Below are positions 34,437 to 43,541 of a stretch of DNA of 64,000 bases, in pieces; within the stretch, counting starts at the first letter, position 1; every line of letters starts with the position of its first letter. The notes under the pieces were generated by a model. It saw only the letters and a program-made list of their open reading frames with translations, was not told the DNA's origin and did not search any database. The position numbers and the translations under genes are program-made. This DNA is from JBBQVS01 sp964250805 (GTDB lineage Bacteria; Chloroflexota; Ktedonobacteria; Ktedonobacterales; Ktedonobacteraceae), in assembly GCA_964250805.1 (NCBI GenBank), contig CAXUHG010000005.1, forward strand, positions 36,111 through 100,110. The letters are read 5' to 3'.

Positions 34437-35834
34437 CTACGCGAGGGTTGCCGCCAACCCCTTCACGATTGGCGAGCCAACGCCTGTCACCGGGTCCCAA
34501 CCAGGACCAGCGTAGTAGCCGTAGACGGTGATAGGATTGCCATTGACATCGAAGCCCGTCACGGTGTTGTTGCCAACCTGGATGTCATGGAAGGCTTTGC
34601 CATACGATGCACTCGCGCTGAGAGCATAGATCGCTGGATTCAGGAAGCCCAAACGATGACCCGCCTTCTGATTGAGTAGCACGACGATGGCTGCCCATGC
34701 AGGCGAGCCAACGCTGGTTCCACCAACAGGGGCGATGATGGTTTCTCCACCTTGGCTGACAACGATTGGTACGCCAGTCAGGGGGTCGGCATCGAAGGCA
34801 ACGTCAGGCACGCCACGATTGGTCAAGCCAACGATGTTCTTCTGGTAATCAGGGACGGGGAAGAGGGTGCTGATGCCGCCGCCGGTTGCGCCTGCACCAT
34901 TGCTATCTTCGTTCCAGACGACCTCGCCAGCATACTGGCCTTTCTTCAAAGTCGCGCTCAATGTCGTACCACCGACCGCTGTCACCAATGGATCGGCAGA
35001 AGGAAGACTAATGCCTAACTCTTCAGAAATGCCAGCACTACTGCATGTGATAGCGGTCGCACCACTGTCACCTGTAGAGGCAAGAACGGTGATACCCTTC
35101 GCACGAGCTGCTGTGAAGACCTGTTGCTCGGCCTGCACGTAGGCAGCAGTGGCACAGCTTTCACCAACGCCGAAGCTCTGCGAAATCACATCGCCTAGAT
35201 TGTTATCAACGGCGTACTTCGTTGACTGCAGTGCAATAGGTAAGAACTGCGTAAAATCAGTGATGGTATCGACATTCGCCAGTACGAGGTCGATAGTGGC
35301 ATCAGGGGCAATAGCATGAGCGATCTCTATGTCCAACGCCGTCTCTACGTAGTAACCAGGGTCAACGGAGGGGGTGCCGAATGGCGAGATGACGTTGATC
35401 TTGGGGTCTTTCAATCCGTAAAGCTGATCGTACAGGTGAACATCGCTCTGCAGGCTTGGGCTGGTTGCAAAGTCGATCAAAACGATGGTGTGACCCTTGC
35501 CAGTGATACCTGCATTGAGTAAAGGTTGAATGCTATAGGCATTGCGAATTTGTTGTGGACTATAGCAGCGCGGTGGAACAGCACTGGTGAGACATGGGGG
35601 GATAGTGGCTGCTGCCGTGTTTGCGATAGTCCCATTCGCCGTCACGTTCAGTTTGCGAGCGTACTGCGTGAGTAGCTTGACCGGTAATACAGCGTGTTTA
35701 TCGAACTTGTGTTTTGTGGCTGTTTGTGTGGTCTGAGTAGTATGTGCGCTAGCAGTTCCCATCAGACCAGTGATAAGCGTAAGAGCCACGATAATCCCTA
35801 CCAGACTCTTACGGAGGATGGAACGATACATCAT
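34437..35834 (-). CDS. S53 (sedolisin) family peptidase, copy 2
   Basis: A 465-residue secreted peptidase with signal peptide (LVGIIVALTLITGLMGTASA). The catalytic motifs are ETALDIEIAHA (Glu, Asp), STGDSGA (Asp) and GGTSVGSPAWA (Ser). The mature region starts near CYSPQQIRNAYSIQPLL, with no room for a full pro-domain. It is very similar to copy 3 over its whole length, including the LYDQLYGLKDPKINVISPF block, so recent duplication is likely. Its promoter at 36090-36118 carries the CRP-like site. Confidence 0.93.
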   Translation of the reverse strand: MMYRSILRKSLVGIIVALTLITGLMGTASAHTTQTTQTATKHKFDKHAVLPVKLLTQYARKLNVTANGTIANTAAATIPPCLTSAVPPRCYSPQQIRNAYSIQPLLNAGITGKGHTIVLIDFATSPSLQSDVHLYDQLYGLKDPKINVISPFGTPSVDPGYYVETALDIEIAHAIAPDATIDLVLANVDTITDFTQFLPIALQSTKYAVDNNLGDVISQSFGVGESCATAAYVQAEQQVFTAARAKGITVLASTGDSGATAITCSSAGISEELGISLPSADPLVTAVGGTTLSATLKKGQYAGEVVWNEDSNGAGATGGGISTLFPVPDYQKNIVGLTNRGVPDVAFDADPLTGVPIVVSQGGETIIAPVGGTSVGSPAWAAIVVLLNQKAGHRLGFLNPAIYALSASASYGKAFHDIQVGNNTVTGFDVNGNPITVYGYYAGPGWDPVTGVGSPIVKGLAATLA

Positions 35835-36089
35835 ATATACATCTCCTGAGTTTTCTCTTCTCCTGCTTGATGAAAGGCAAGAGGCTCATATAGTCATTAT
35901 ACAGAGCCAGGAATAGGCCGACAGAGCCGCTGTCGGTCGAGAAATACTGCATGAGTCAGCGCGAACGAATGTGCAACGAGAGATTACGCGCAAACGTCAT
36001 GTAGTACAAAGCTAAAGCGAAGGAAACGATAAGCCTTGTTGTTCAGGAACCCCCTTGGAAGACTTTATGGAGTGCCTTCCATACGAGAA

Positions 36090-36195
36090 AGAATACACAA
36101 GAGATAAGTAATTGTCAAGCAAGCTTGTAGTAATGTGAGAGCAATGAAAAGCATCTTTTATGCTCGAAATAGAGAATTTTGTGAAGTAGCTCACA
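36090..36195 (-). promoter_or_regulatory. Promoter and CRP-like site of S53 copy 2
   Basis: On the minus strand TTGACA (36113-36118), 17 bases, TATTCT (36090-36095). TGTGAAGTAGCTCACA at 36180-36195 fits TGTGA-N6-TCACA and lies 62 bases upstream of the -35, as in copy 1. Confidence 0.65.
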
Positions 36196-36252
36196 AAAAA
36201 TTTGTGGGATAATGCCGTGATTTGGAGGTATGCGTGTAATTTTTTTGTTGAA

Positions 36253-36293
36253 GTTATGTCAAGTGTGCCCAATTCGGGCACGCTTGACATAAC
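36253..36293. repeat. Palindrome with GTGCCC...GGGCAC core, first copy
   Basis: GTTATGTCAAG pairs with CTTGACATAAC around GTGCCCAATTCGGGCAC. It shares the TGTCAA / GTGCCC / AATT / GGGCAC / TTGACA order with the site at 36714-36748. Confidence 0.6.
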
Positions 36294-36525
36294 ATTAACA
36301 TCCACTCTCACAAAATTATTTTATTGCTTAGAGCGCGTATTACGCTTCTTCCTATTTTTATCATCTTCCTGAGTCCAGGAAGATGATCCGAAACTGCTTC
36401 TCCGCTAGTCTCAATAGGTTTTCAAAGCTTGTTTATATGTACCAGAGCCATGTAGGGGCCTCATTTATGAGGCCCTCGGACGAGCGAAGCAATGTTCGTT
36501 CTTTTGTAGGTACCTATGATGATAT

Positions 36526-36665
36526 TTCGTAGGGACCAGGTGTATCGCGTCCGATGGCTCAATTTATTGAGCGAGCTTCTTGCAGATCAAGTATACAAGA
36601 CGCTCTAGGAATGATCTCGTGTGATAAATCACGCCGACGGACGCGATACATCTGGTCCCTACGAA
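36526..36665. mobile_element. MITE-like element, 140 bp
   Basis: 28-bp terminal repeats of the TTCGTAGGGACCAGGTGTAT type with the same inner palindromes (GCTCAATTTATTGAGC, GTGATAAATCAC) and the same order as the copy at 27693-27832. Confidence 0.85.
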
Positions 36666-36713
36666 AACCGCCGCATCAACATTGGTGAAGTACTACAATC
36701 GCTCAATTGGGCA

Positions 36714-36748
36714 TTGTCAACCGTGCCCAAATTGGGCACAGTTGACAA
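36714..36748. repeat. Palindrome with GTGCCC...GGGCAC core, second copy
   Basis: TTGTCAA pairs with TTGACAA around GTGCCCAAATTGGGCAC. It lies just beyond the 3' end of the kinase gene. Confidence 0.6.
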
Positions 36749-36796
36749 CAAATAGTATAATCACTCTCTCACTCTCCTAACCCACAAACAACACTC

Positions 36797-38269
36797 CTAT
36801 GGCTTCTTATAGTAGGGATGCCTGATTGTCGCCAACCATGCTCCAAAAAGACCTATGAAACCTGCTACTAATGTCAATACCAGTAATTCGATAAGCAATG
36901 AGAGAGGAGCATATCGAATGAAGTATGGATTGTGGATTGCTTCGATTATGGGTACTGTCAAGGTAGCTACACATCCCATAAAAAATCCTGCTCTACGTTG
37001 CACTGCAACTCTTCCCGTAATTAGACCTGCTATCAAGAAGAGAATAATACCAACAACAATAAAACCTATTAAGCCTGGATCTAAAGAGAAAGATAACAAA
37101 TAGAACAATCCCCCTGCTACCACCCCAATCAACAGCGTCTTCCGCACCCTCCTCTTTGGCAATGCTGGTTTCGCGGGCGTTTGTCCAGATGGAGCATGAT
37201 ACATTTGCGCTTGCTTTTGAGCAGGAGGTGGTACGTAAGGTAATAGCTGTGTTGGTGGAGGATAGGTGTATGCTTGCGGTGGCGAAGGAGCATAGTGTAT
37301 TGGTGGCGTTGATGTGACTCCTTGTTTTGCCTGTGTCTGAACGCTTTCTAGTTCCTTGCGAATATCATTCATGCTAGCAGGGCGTTTGTCAGGATCGATA
37401 TCAACCATTCTATCTATGAGGTTGGAGAGAGCGGGAGGGATGTTGGGGCTGTAGGACGTGAGCGGTCTGAAGGCGAAGAGAGGTACGTTTGAATTGGGTT
37501 CGTGGCCTGAGAGAAGTTGATGTAGGGTTGCGCCGAGGCTGTAGATGTCGGATTGGGGCGAGGTCTGGGTACGTCCGAATTGTTCGGGGGCAGCGTAGCC
37601 GGGGGAGACGTAGGCAATGGTGTCTTTAGCCTTGCCCGTTTTGAAGAGACGCGCAATGCCGAAGTCGATGAGATAGATATTGTCTTCGGGCGTGACCATG
37701 ATGTTAAGCGGTTTGAGGTCACGGAAGATAATCGGGCTGGGACGACTATGTAGATAGCCAAGCACTTTGGCGAGTTGAATACCAATCTCAATGGTTTCGG
37801 CAACCGATAGAGCGTGTCCTGGCATTTTATCGAGGCGAGCATCGAGCGTGGTACCCTCAATAAAATCCATCACGAGATACCAGCGACCATGTTCGCCGAA
37901 ATAGTCGTAGATACTGGGTAGGTTGGGGTGTTTAAGGTGAGCCAGCATGTATGCCTCTTGCTTGAATTGTTCGGCTACATTCTTTGCCTCCTGCTGGTCA
38001 AGGTTGCTCTGGCTCATCTCTTTGAGCGCAACAAGCCGATTGCCGAATTGGATATCCTCGGCCTTATAGACGGCACCCATACCACCTTTGCCAACCATCG
38101 TCACGATCTTATAGCGTTGCTTGAGGGTCTGTTGTGATGCGAGGCGACCTGTACCCGCTATACCAGGGGCAGTACCAACGTGTATCGCCTGACCACAGCT
38201 AAAGCAATACCCTGCACCTGCTCTGTTTCCCGCCCCACAGGTTGTGCAATATATCGTACTCTGTTGCAT
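36797..38269 (-). CDS. Membrane Ser/Thr protein kinase with zinc ribbon
   Basis: A 490-residue Hanks-type kinase. A zinc ribbon opens the protein (YCTTCGAGNRAGAGYCFSCGQ). The kinase domain covers about residues 52-310: loop MVGKGGMGAVYKAED, catalytic FRDLKPLNIM (Phe in place of the usual His), DFGIAR for metal binding and SPGYAAPEQFG in the activation segment. A Pro/Gln-rich linker follows, then about four membrane spans at residues 378-485. It lacks PASTA or other sensor domains. It sits inside the S53 run, in the same direction, but target proteins are unknown. Confidence 0.93.
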   Translation of the reverse strand: MQQSTIYCTTCGAGNRAGAGYCFSCGQAIHVGTAPGIAGTGRLASQQTLKQRYKIVTMVGKGGMGAVYKAEDIQFGNRLVALKEMSQSNLDQQEAKNVAEQFKQEAYMLAHLKHPNLPSIYDYFGEHGRWYLVMDFIEGTTLDARLDKMPGHALSVAETIEIGIQLAKVLGYLHSRPSPIIFRDLKPLNIMVTPEDNIYLIDFGIARLFKTGKAKDTIAYVSPGYAAPEQFGRTQTSPQSDIYSLGATLHQLLSGHEPNSNVPLFAFRPLTSYSPNIPPALSNLIDRMVDIDPDKRPASMNDIRKELESVQTQAKQGVTSTPPIHYAPSPPQAYTYPPPTQLLPYVPPPAQKQAQMYHAPSGQTPAKPALPKRRVRKTLLIGVVAGGLFYLLSFSLDPGLIGFIVVGIILFLIAGLITGRVAVQRRAGFFMGCVATLTVPIIEAIHNPYFIRYAPLSLLIELLVLTLVAGFIGLFGAWLATIRHPYYKKP

Positions 38270-38438
38270 GAGTGTGTCTCGCTTTCATGACAGAAAAATC
38301 CCAGAACATCAAAAAGTAACTGTATATCAGCATAGAGCACAAAAAGTATAACAATTTTCTGAACAATTATCAATGTAGGAATGGAAGCAATTTGGCAGGA
38401 AGATTCCTGCTCTTTCTTCGCTTGTGGTAAATAAAGTC

Positions 38439-38484
38439 AAAGGGAGTTGATTGATGTATTTTTGTACATCAATCAACTCCCTTT
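38439..38484 (-). terminator. Terminator of S53 copy 3
   Basis: AAAGGGAGTTGATTGATGTA pairs perfectly with its complement at 38465-38484. The GTTGATTGATGTA part recurs in the terminators after copies 4 and 5. Confidence 0.7.
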
Positions 38485-38535
38485 GCTTTATTTCCTTGCT
38501 ATATCACGTTCTTGAACATATCGGGTTGGTGCGTC

Positions 38536-39933
38536 CTACTTTGCGAGGGTTGCCGCCAATCCCTTCACGATTGGCGAGCCAACGCCTGTCACTGGGTCCC
38601 AACCAGGACCTGCGTAGTAGCCAGTCACAGGAATAGGATTGCCTTTGACATCGAAGCCGGTCACGGAGTTGTTGCCAACTAAGATGTCGTGGAAGGCTGT
38701 GCCATATGAGGCACTCGCGCTAAGGGCATAGATCGCCGGATTCAGGAAGCCGAGACGATGACCAGCTTTCTGATTGAGCAGGACAACGATGGCGGCCCAT
38801 GCTGGTGAGCCAACGCTAGTTCCGCCAACTGGTTCAATGATGGTTGCTCCACCTTCGCTGACAACGACTGGTACACCAGTAAGTGGGTCGGCATCGAAGG
38901 CAACGTCAGGCACGCCACGATTGGTCAGTCCAACGATGTTCTTCTGGTAATCAGGGACGGGGAAGAGGGTGCTGATGCCGCCGCCCGTTGCGCCAGCAAA
39001 ATTGCTATCTTCGTTCCAGACGACCTCGCCAGCATACTGACCTGTCTTTACCGTGGCGTTGAGTGTTGTACCACCAACTGCTGTCACCAGAGGATCAGCG
39101 GAAGGAAGACTAACGCCTTTCTCTTCAGAAATGCCAGCACTGCTACAGGTGATAGCGGTCGCACCACTGTCGCCAGAGGAGGCAAGAACGGTGATACCCT
39201 TTGCGCGTGCCTGTGCAAACACTTGTTGCTCGGCTTGGACATAAGCAGGAGTGACACAGCTTTCGCCAACGCCGAAGCTCTGCGAAATCACATCGCCCAG
39301 ATTGTTCTGAATAGCGTATTGTGTGACTTGTAAAGCGCGTGGCAAGAACTGCGTAATACTGGCATTATCTACATTGAAAAGAACAAGATCGATAGTTGCA
39401 TCAGGCGCAAGCGAATGCACGGTCTCGATATCCAACGCGGTCTCAGTGTAGGCACCTGGATCAACGGAAGGGGTGCTGAATGGTGAGATGACGTTAATCT
39501 TGGGGTCTTTCAGTCCGTACAGTTGGTCATACAGGTGTACATCGCTCTGCAAGCTTGGGCTGGTAGCACCGTCTATTAGGACCACTGTATGCCCCTTGCC
39601 TGTATCACCCGCATTGAGTAGTGGTTGAATGCCATAGGCATTGCGGATTTGTTGTGGGCTGTAGCAGCGAGGTGGAACGGTACTGGTCAGACAAGGGGGA
39701 ACTGGTGCTGCTGCATTTGCTGAAAGTGTTCCATTTGCGTTCACATTTAGTTTGTGTGCATATTGCGAAAGGACACGGTACGGGTATACATCGTGTTTAT
39801 CGAACGTGTGTTTCGTAACCGTCTGTGGAGCTTGAGCGCGTGCGCTGCTAATCACCCCTACAAGACTAAGTACAAGTGTAAGAGTCAGGATAACCCCGAC
39901 CAGACTCTTACGAAGGATAGGCTGGTTGGTCAT
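38536..39933 (-). CDS. S53 (sedolisin) family peptidase, copy 3
   Basis: A 465-residue secreted peptidase with signal peptide (LVGVILTLTLVLSLVGVIS). The catalytic motifs are ETALDIETVHS, SSGDSGA and GGTSVGSPAWA. It is nearly identical to copy 2 through the C-terminal half (DYQKNIVGLTNRGVPDVAFD onward). It lacks a full pro-domain, like the other copies. Its promoter at 40076-40104 carries the CRP-like site. It is followed on the minus strand by the kinase gene after a terminator. Confidence 0.93.
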   Translation of the reverse strand: MTNQPILRKSLVGVILTLTLVLSLVGVISSARAQAPQTVTKHTFDKHDVYPYRVLSQYAHKLNVNANGTLSANAAAPVPPCLTSTVPPRCYSPQQIRNAYGIQPLLNAGDTGKGHTVVLIDGATSPSLQSDVHLYDQLYGLKDPKINVISPFSTPSVDPGAYTETALDIETVHSLAPDATIDLVLFNVDNASITQFLPRALQVTQYAIQNNLGDVISQSFGVGESCVTPAYVQAEQQVFAQARAKGITVLASSGDSGATAITCSSAGISEEKGVSLPSADPLVTAVGGTTLNATVKTGQYAGEVVWNEDSNFAGATGGGISTLFPVPDYQKNIVGLTNRGVPDVAFDADPLTGVPVVVSEGGATIIEPVGGTSVGSPAWAAIVVLLNQKAGHRLGFLNPAIYALSASASYGTAFHDILVGNNSVTGFDVKGNPIPVTGYYAGPGWDPVTGVGSPIVKGLAATLAK

Positions 39934-40075
39934 GTATACATCTCCTTCTTCTGTCCTTTATAAGACAGAAGCCTTAATATAGCCATTTCATTCATAACGA
40001 CACAGCGAAGGAAACAGAAGCCTTGTAATCCAGAAACATTTTTGGAAGAGTGGATGTAATGTCTTCCTACGAGGA

Positions 40076-40180
40076 AGAGTACACAAGAGGCAGTTTTTTG
40101 TCAAGTAAGTCATTTGAGAAGCTTGTGCGATATGTGTTTATTTTGCGCTCAAATGGAATAAAATTGTGAAATAGTTCACA
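40076..40180 (-). promoter_or_regulatory. Promoter and CRP-like site of S53 copy 3
   Basis: On the minus strand TTGACA (40099-40104), 17 bases, TACTCT (40076-40081). TGTGAAATAGTTCACA at 40165-40180 lies 61 bases upstream of the -35. Confidence 0.65.
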
Positions 40181-40370
40181 AAAGTTTTGTGAGATAACTA
40201 CCTTCTTTTGTCCTACTCAGGAGAAGTATTTCTTCTTGTACCAACGCTCCTGAATATAACATCGTTGCGTTCTTCAAATTGTGATAGGAGATTTGGCTTC
40301 TCTTAAAAGGACTCGGAGTGGAGTTTCCCAAATGGAGAATACTTGATTTGAGTGGCGAACGAATAGAAAA

Positions 40371-40409
40371 GGAGCTGATTGATGTACGAAAAGTACATCA
40401 ATCAGCTCC
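40371..40409 (-). terminator. Terminator of S53 copy 4
   Basis: GGAGCTGATTGATGTAC pairs perfectly with GTACATCAATCAGCTCC over a 5-base loop. Confidence 0.7.
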
Positions 40410-40463
40410 CCTTGATTTGTTTCCGGCTATGTCACATTTTTGAACATATCGAATTGCTGTGTC

Positions 40464-41864
40464 CTACTTTGCGAGGGTTGCCGCCAGACCCTTCACAATC
40501 GGCGAACCAACACCTGTTGTCGGGTCCCAGCCGATGTCTGCGGAGTAGCCAGTCACAGGAATAGGATTGCCCTTCACGTCGAAACCGATCACGGAGTTGT
40601 TGCCAAGCTGAATGTCGTGGAAGGCGGTGCTATAGGATGCACTCTCACTAATGCTATACAGCGTGGGGTTGAGGAAGCCGAGACGATGACCGACCTTCTG
40701 ATTAAGTAGTGTCACGATGGCTGCCCATGCTGGTGAACCAAGACTTGTACCACCAAGTGGTTCGATGACGGTCGAGCCACCTACACTAAAGATGACAGGA
40801 ACACCGGTAAGGGGGTCGGCATTGAATGCAACGTCAGGCACACCCCGATGAGTCAGACCTGCGATGTTCTTCTGATAATCAGGGACTGGGAAGAGGGTGC
40901 TAATTCCACCACCGGTTGAGCCACCATCGCCATTGACTTCGTTCCATACGGTCTCACCAGCATACTGACCTGTCTTTAATGTTGCATTGAGGGTTGTACC
41001 ACCAACGGCTGTTACTAATGGATCGGCAGCAGGAACATTAACTCCTTTTTGTAGAGAAAATTGTGTTCCCGTGCAAGTAAAAACTGCTGCCCCATTATCG
41101 CCAGAGGAGGCGAGAACTGTGATACCTTTTGCTCGCGCCGCTGTGAAGACTTGCTGCTCTGCCTGAATATAGTCAGGAGTGACGCAACTCTCACCCGCGC
41201 CGAAGCTCTGCGAAATGACGCTCCCCAGATTGTTTTGAACTGCGTACTGTGTAGACTGCAGCGCAAGAGTCAAGTCCTGGTTATACGTAGTGGCGGCGTC
41301 GATGTTCGCTAGCACAAGGTCAATCGTGGCATCAGGAGCAAGCGCATGCGCGGTCTCTACGTCCAACGCTGTCTCCACGTAAAATTGTATGTCGGTCGAG
41401 GGAGTACTGAATGGCGAGATAACGTTGATCTTAGGATCTTTCAAACCATAGAATTGGTCGTACAAGTGTACATCATGTTGTAAGAATGGGCTAGTCGCAA
41501 AGTCGATCAGGACAATGGTCTGTCCTTTACCTGTAATACCGCTATTGAGTAAAGGTTGAATGCTGTAGGCATTGCGAATTTGTTGTGGGCTATAGCAACG
41601 TGGTGGAATGGCACTATTCAGGCAAGGGGGAGTTGTTGCAGCCCCATCTGCTATTATCCCTTTGGCGGTCACATTTAACTTGTGAGCGTACTGGTTTAAG
41701 GGGCGAATAGGTAAGATAGCGTGTCTGTCAAACGTAAGTTTTGTTCCTGCTGCATGGGAGTTTTGAGCGTGTGTACTACTTAGCACTGTGACCAGACTAA
41801 GAACAAGGGTAAGAGTGAGAATAATCCCTACCAAACTCTTACGAAAGATTGACCTGTGAGTCAT
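40464..41864 (-). CDS. S53 (sedolisin) family peptidase, copy 4
   Basis: A 466-residue secreted peptidase with signal peptide (LVGIILTLTLVLSLVTVLSS). The catalytic motifs are ETALDVETAHA, SSGDNGA and GGTSLGSPAWA. It diverges more than copies 2 and 3 in the C-terminal part (NADPLTGVPVIFSVGG, YSADIGWDPTTG). The leader region does not show the CRP-like promoter of copies 1-3; the 273-bp gap to copy 5 shows no clear promoter. It may be co-expressed with copy 5 or have an unrecognised promoter. Confidence 0.92.
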   Translation of the reverse strand: MTHRSIFRKSLVGIILTLTLVLSLVTVLSSTHAQNSHAAGTKLTFDRHAILPIRPLNQYAHKLNVTAKGIIADGAATTPPCLNSAIPPRCYSPQQIRNAYSIQPLLNSGITGKGQTIVLIDFATSPFLQHDVHLYDQFYGLKDPKINVISPFSTPSTDIQFYVETALDVETAHALAPDATIDLVLANIDAATTYNQDLTLALQSTQYAVQNNLGSVISQSFGAGESCVTPDYIQAEQQVFTAARAKGITVLASSGDNGAAVFTCTGTQFSLQKGVNVPAADPLVTAVGGTTLNATLKTGQYAGETVWNEVNGDGGSTGGGISTLFPVPDYQKNIAGLTHRGVPDVAFNADPLTGVPVIFSVGGSTVIEPLGGTSLGSPAWAAIVTLLNQKVGHRLGFLNPTLYSISESASYSTAFHDIQLGNNSVIGFDVKGNPIPVTGYSADIGWDPTTGVGSPIVKGLAATLAK

Positions 41865-41968
41865 GTAAACACTCCTTCTCCTGCCTCATGAGAAGCAGGA
41901 AATTCATATTGAAATTGCTTCGATGGTAATATCGAGGTAATTTCAAAACGGGGACAGAATGTCTACAA

Positions 41969-42057
41969 TCTCTCAAAAGGACTCGGAGTGGAGTTTCCCA
42001 AAGGGGGAATACTTGATTTGAATGGCGAATGAATAGAAAAGGAGGTTGATTGATGTA
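41969..42057. repeat. Intergenic segment duplicated from 40301-40387
   Basis: Both copies read AAAAGGACTCGGAGTGGAG, then GTTTCCCAAA, a segment containing ATACTTGATTTGA, and end in the GATTGATGTAC arm of the following terminator. The S53 genes were therefore duplicated together with their 3' flanks. Confidence 0.7.
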
Positions 42058-42080
42058 CTGTTCATACACCAATCAACCTC
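42042..42080 (-). terminator. Terminator of S53 copy 5
   Basis: GAGGTTGATTGATGTA pairs with TACACCAATCAACCTC with one G-T type change. Confidence 0.65.
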
Positions 42081-42137
42081 TATCATAGCTTGTTTCCTTG
42101 CTATACTATGTTCCTGACTATGGAATAGTGTTGCGCC

Positions 42138-43541
42138 CTACTTTGCGAGGGTTGCCGCCAATCCACTCACTATTGGCGTCCCAACGCCTGTCACTGCATC
42201 CCAGCCAGGGCTAGCGTCGAAGCCTACTACTGGAACAGGATTACCCTTAACGTCGAAGCCAGTCACAGCATTGCCGCCAATCCGAATGTCGTGGAAGGCT
42301 GTGTCATAGGATGCACTTGCGCTGAGGGCGTAGATGGATGGATTGAGGAAACCGAGGCGATGACCAACCTTCTGATTGAGCAGCACAACGACGGCAGCCC
42401 ATGCGGGCGAACCAACACTCGTTCCACCAGTAGGGATAATGAGAGTTGATCCAAGTTGACTGAAAACAATGGGAACACCTGTGAAGGGGTCGGCATCGAA
42501 GGCAACGTCAGGCACAGCACGCTGGGTCAATCCATCAAGGTTCTTCTGATAGTCGGGGACGGGGAAGAGGGCACTGATACCACCACCAGTAGCTGCATTG
42601 TTACCATTGCTTTCCTCGTTCCAGACAACCTCGCCATCATACTGGCCTGTCTTCACTGTTGCGCTCAATGTCGTACCACCAACCGCTGTCACCAGTGGAT
42701 CAGCGGCGGGAAGGTTGACACCGCGCAATTGAGCGATGCCAGCACTGGTGCAAGTGATAACGCTTGAACCAGCATCGCCAGTTGACGCCAGAACGGTGAT
42801 GTTCTTCGCGCGTGCCTCCGTGAAGACCTGCTGCTCAGCCTGAACATAGGTGGGCGTGACGCAGCTTTCGCCCACGCCGAAGCTCTGTGAAATCACATCA
42901 CCAAGGTTGTTATCAACGGCGTATTTCGTTGACTGCAACGCAATCGTCAAGAGTTGGTTGTACGTGGTAGCAGCGTCAACGTTTGCCAGTACAAGGTCGA
43001 TAGTGGCATCTGGAGCAAGAGCATGAGCAATCTCGACATCCAGTGCCGTTTCTTGATAAGCAAAAGAATCGGTAGAAGGCGTGCTGAATGGCGAGATAAC
43101 GTTGATTTTCGGATCTTTCAATCCGTAGAGTTGGTCGTACAGGTGTACGTCATTCTGTAGCGTTGAGCTGGTCGCAAAGTCGATGAGGACAATGGTTTGC
43201 CCTTTACCTGTAATACCACTATTGAGTAAAGGTTGAATGCTATAGGCATTGCGAATTTGTTGTGGGCTGTAGCAACGCGGTGGGACGGTGCTGGTCAAAC
43301 AAGGGGGAATTGTTGCCGTATTTGTGATAGTAGTGTCGTTTGCGGTTACATTCAACTTACGAGCATATTTGCTGAGAAGACGAATGGGTAAAACGTTATG
43401 TCTATCGAATGTGATTTTTGTTCCTGCTGCGTGTGTGGTCCGAGCGTGTGTAGTGCTGAGAACTCCCACGAGACTAAGTACAAGTGTAAGAGTGAGAATA
43501 ACTCCAATTAAACTCTTACGGGAAACAGGCCAAGCGGTCAT
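42138..43541 (-). CDS. S53 (sedolisin) family peptidase, copy 5
   Basis: A 467-residue secreted peptidase with signal peptide (LIGVILTLTLVLSLVGVLST). The catalytic motifs are ETALDVEIAHA, STGDAGS and GGTSVGSPAWA. The body shares the CYSPQQIRNAYSIQPLL and LKDPKINVISPFSTP blocks with copies 2-4. No typical pro-domain. It is the first of the run in the direction of transcription and is followed by copy 4. Upstream lies the element with the assembly gap. Confidence 0.92.
   Translation of the reverse strand: MTAWPVSRKSLIGVILTLTLVLSLVGVLSTTHARTTHAAGTKITFDRHNVLPIRLLSKYARKLNVTANDTTITNTATIPPCLTSTVPPRCYSPQQIRNAYSIQPLLNSGITGKGQTIVLIDFATSSTLQNDVHLYDQLYGLKDPKINVISPFSTPSTDSFAYQETALDVEIAHALAPDATIDLVLANVDAATTYNQLLTIALQSTKYAVDNNLGDVISQSFGVGESCVTPTYVQAEQQVFTEARAKNITVLASTGDAGSSVITCTSAGIAQLRGVNLPAADPLVTAVGGTTLSATVKTGQYDGEVVWNEESNGNNAATGGGISALFPVPDYQKNLDGLTQRAVPDVAFDADPFTGVPIVFSQLGSTLIIPTGGTSVGSPAWAAVVVLLNQKVGHRLGFLNPSIYALSASASYDTAFHDIRIGGNAVTGFDVKGNPVPVVGFDASPGWDAVTGVGTPIVSGLAATLAK

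Larger units (their letters stand above)
35835..36796. other. Upstream region of S53 copy 2, with palindromes and a MITE
   Basis: No gene over 960 bp. In order: the leader of copy 2 with a GGAAGAC/GCCTTCC hairpin at 36057-36080, its promoter and CRP-like site (36090-36195), a 41-bp palindrome at 36253-36293, a MITE remnant near 36462, a full MITE at 36526-36665, and a second related palindrome at 36714-36748. Confidence 0.7.
39934..40463. other. Upstream region of S53 copy 3
   Basis: No gene. It holds the leader with a GGAAGA/TCTTCC hairpin at 40044-40067, the promoter and CRP-like site at 40076-40180, and the terminator of copy 4 at 40371-40409. The stretch 40301-40387 is nearly repeated at 41969-42057. 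Confidence 0.65.
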
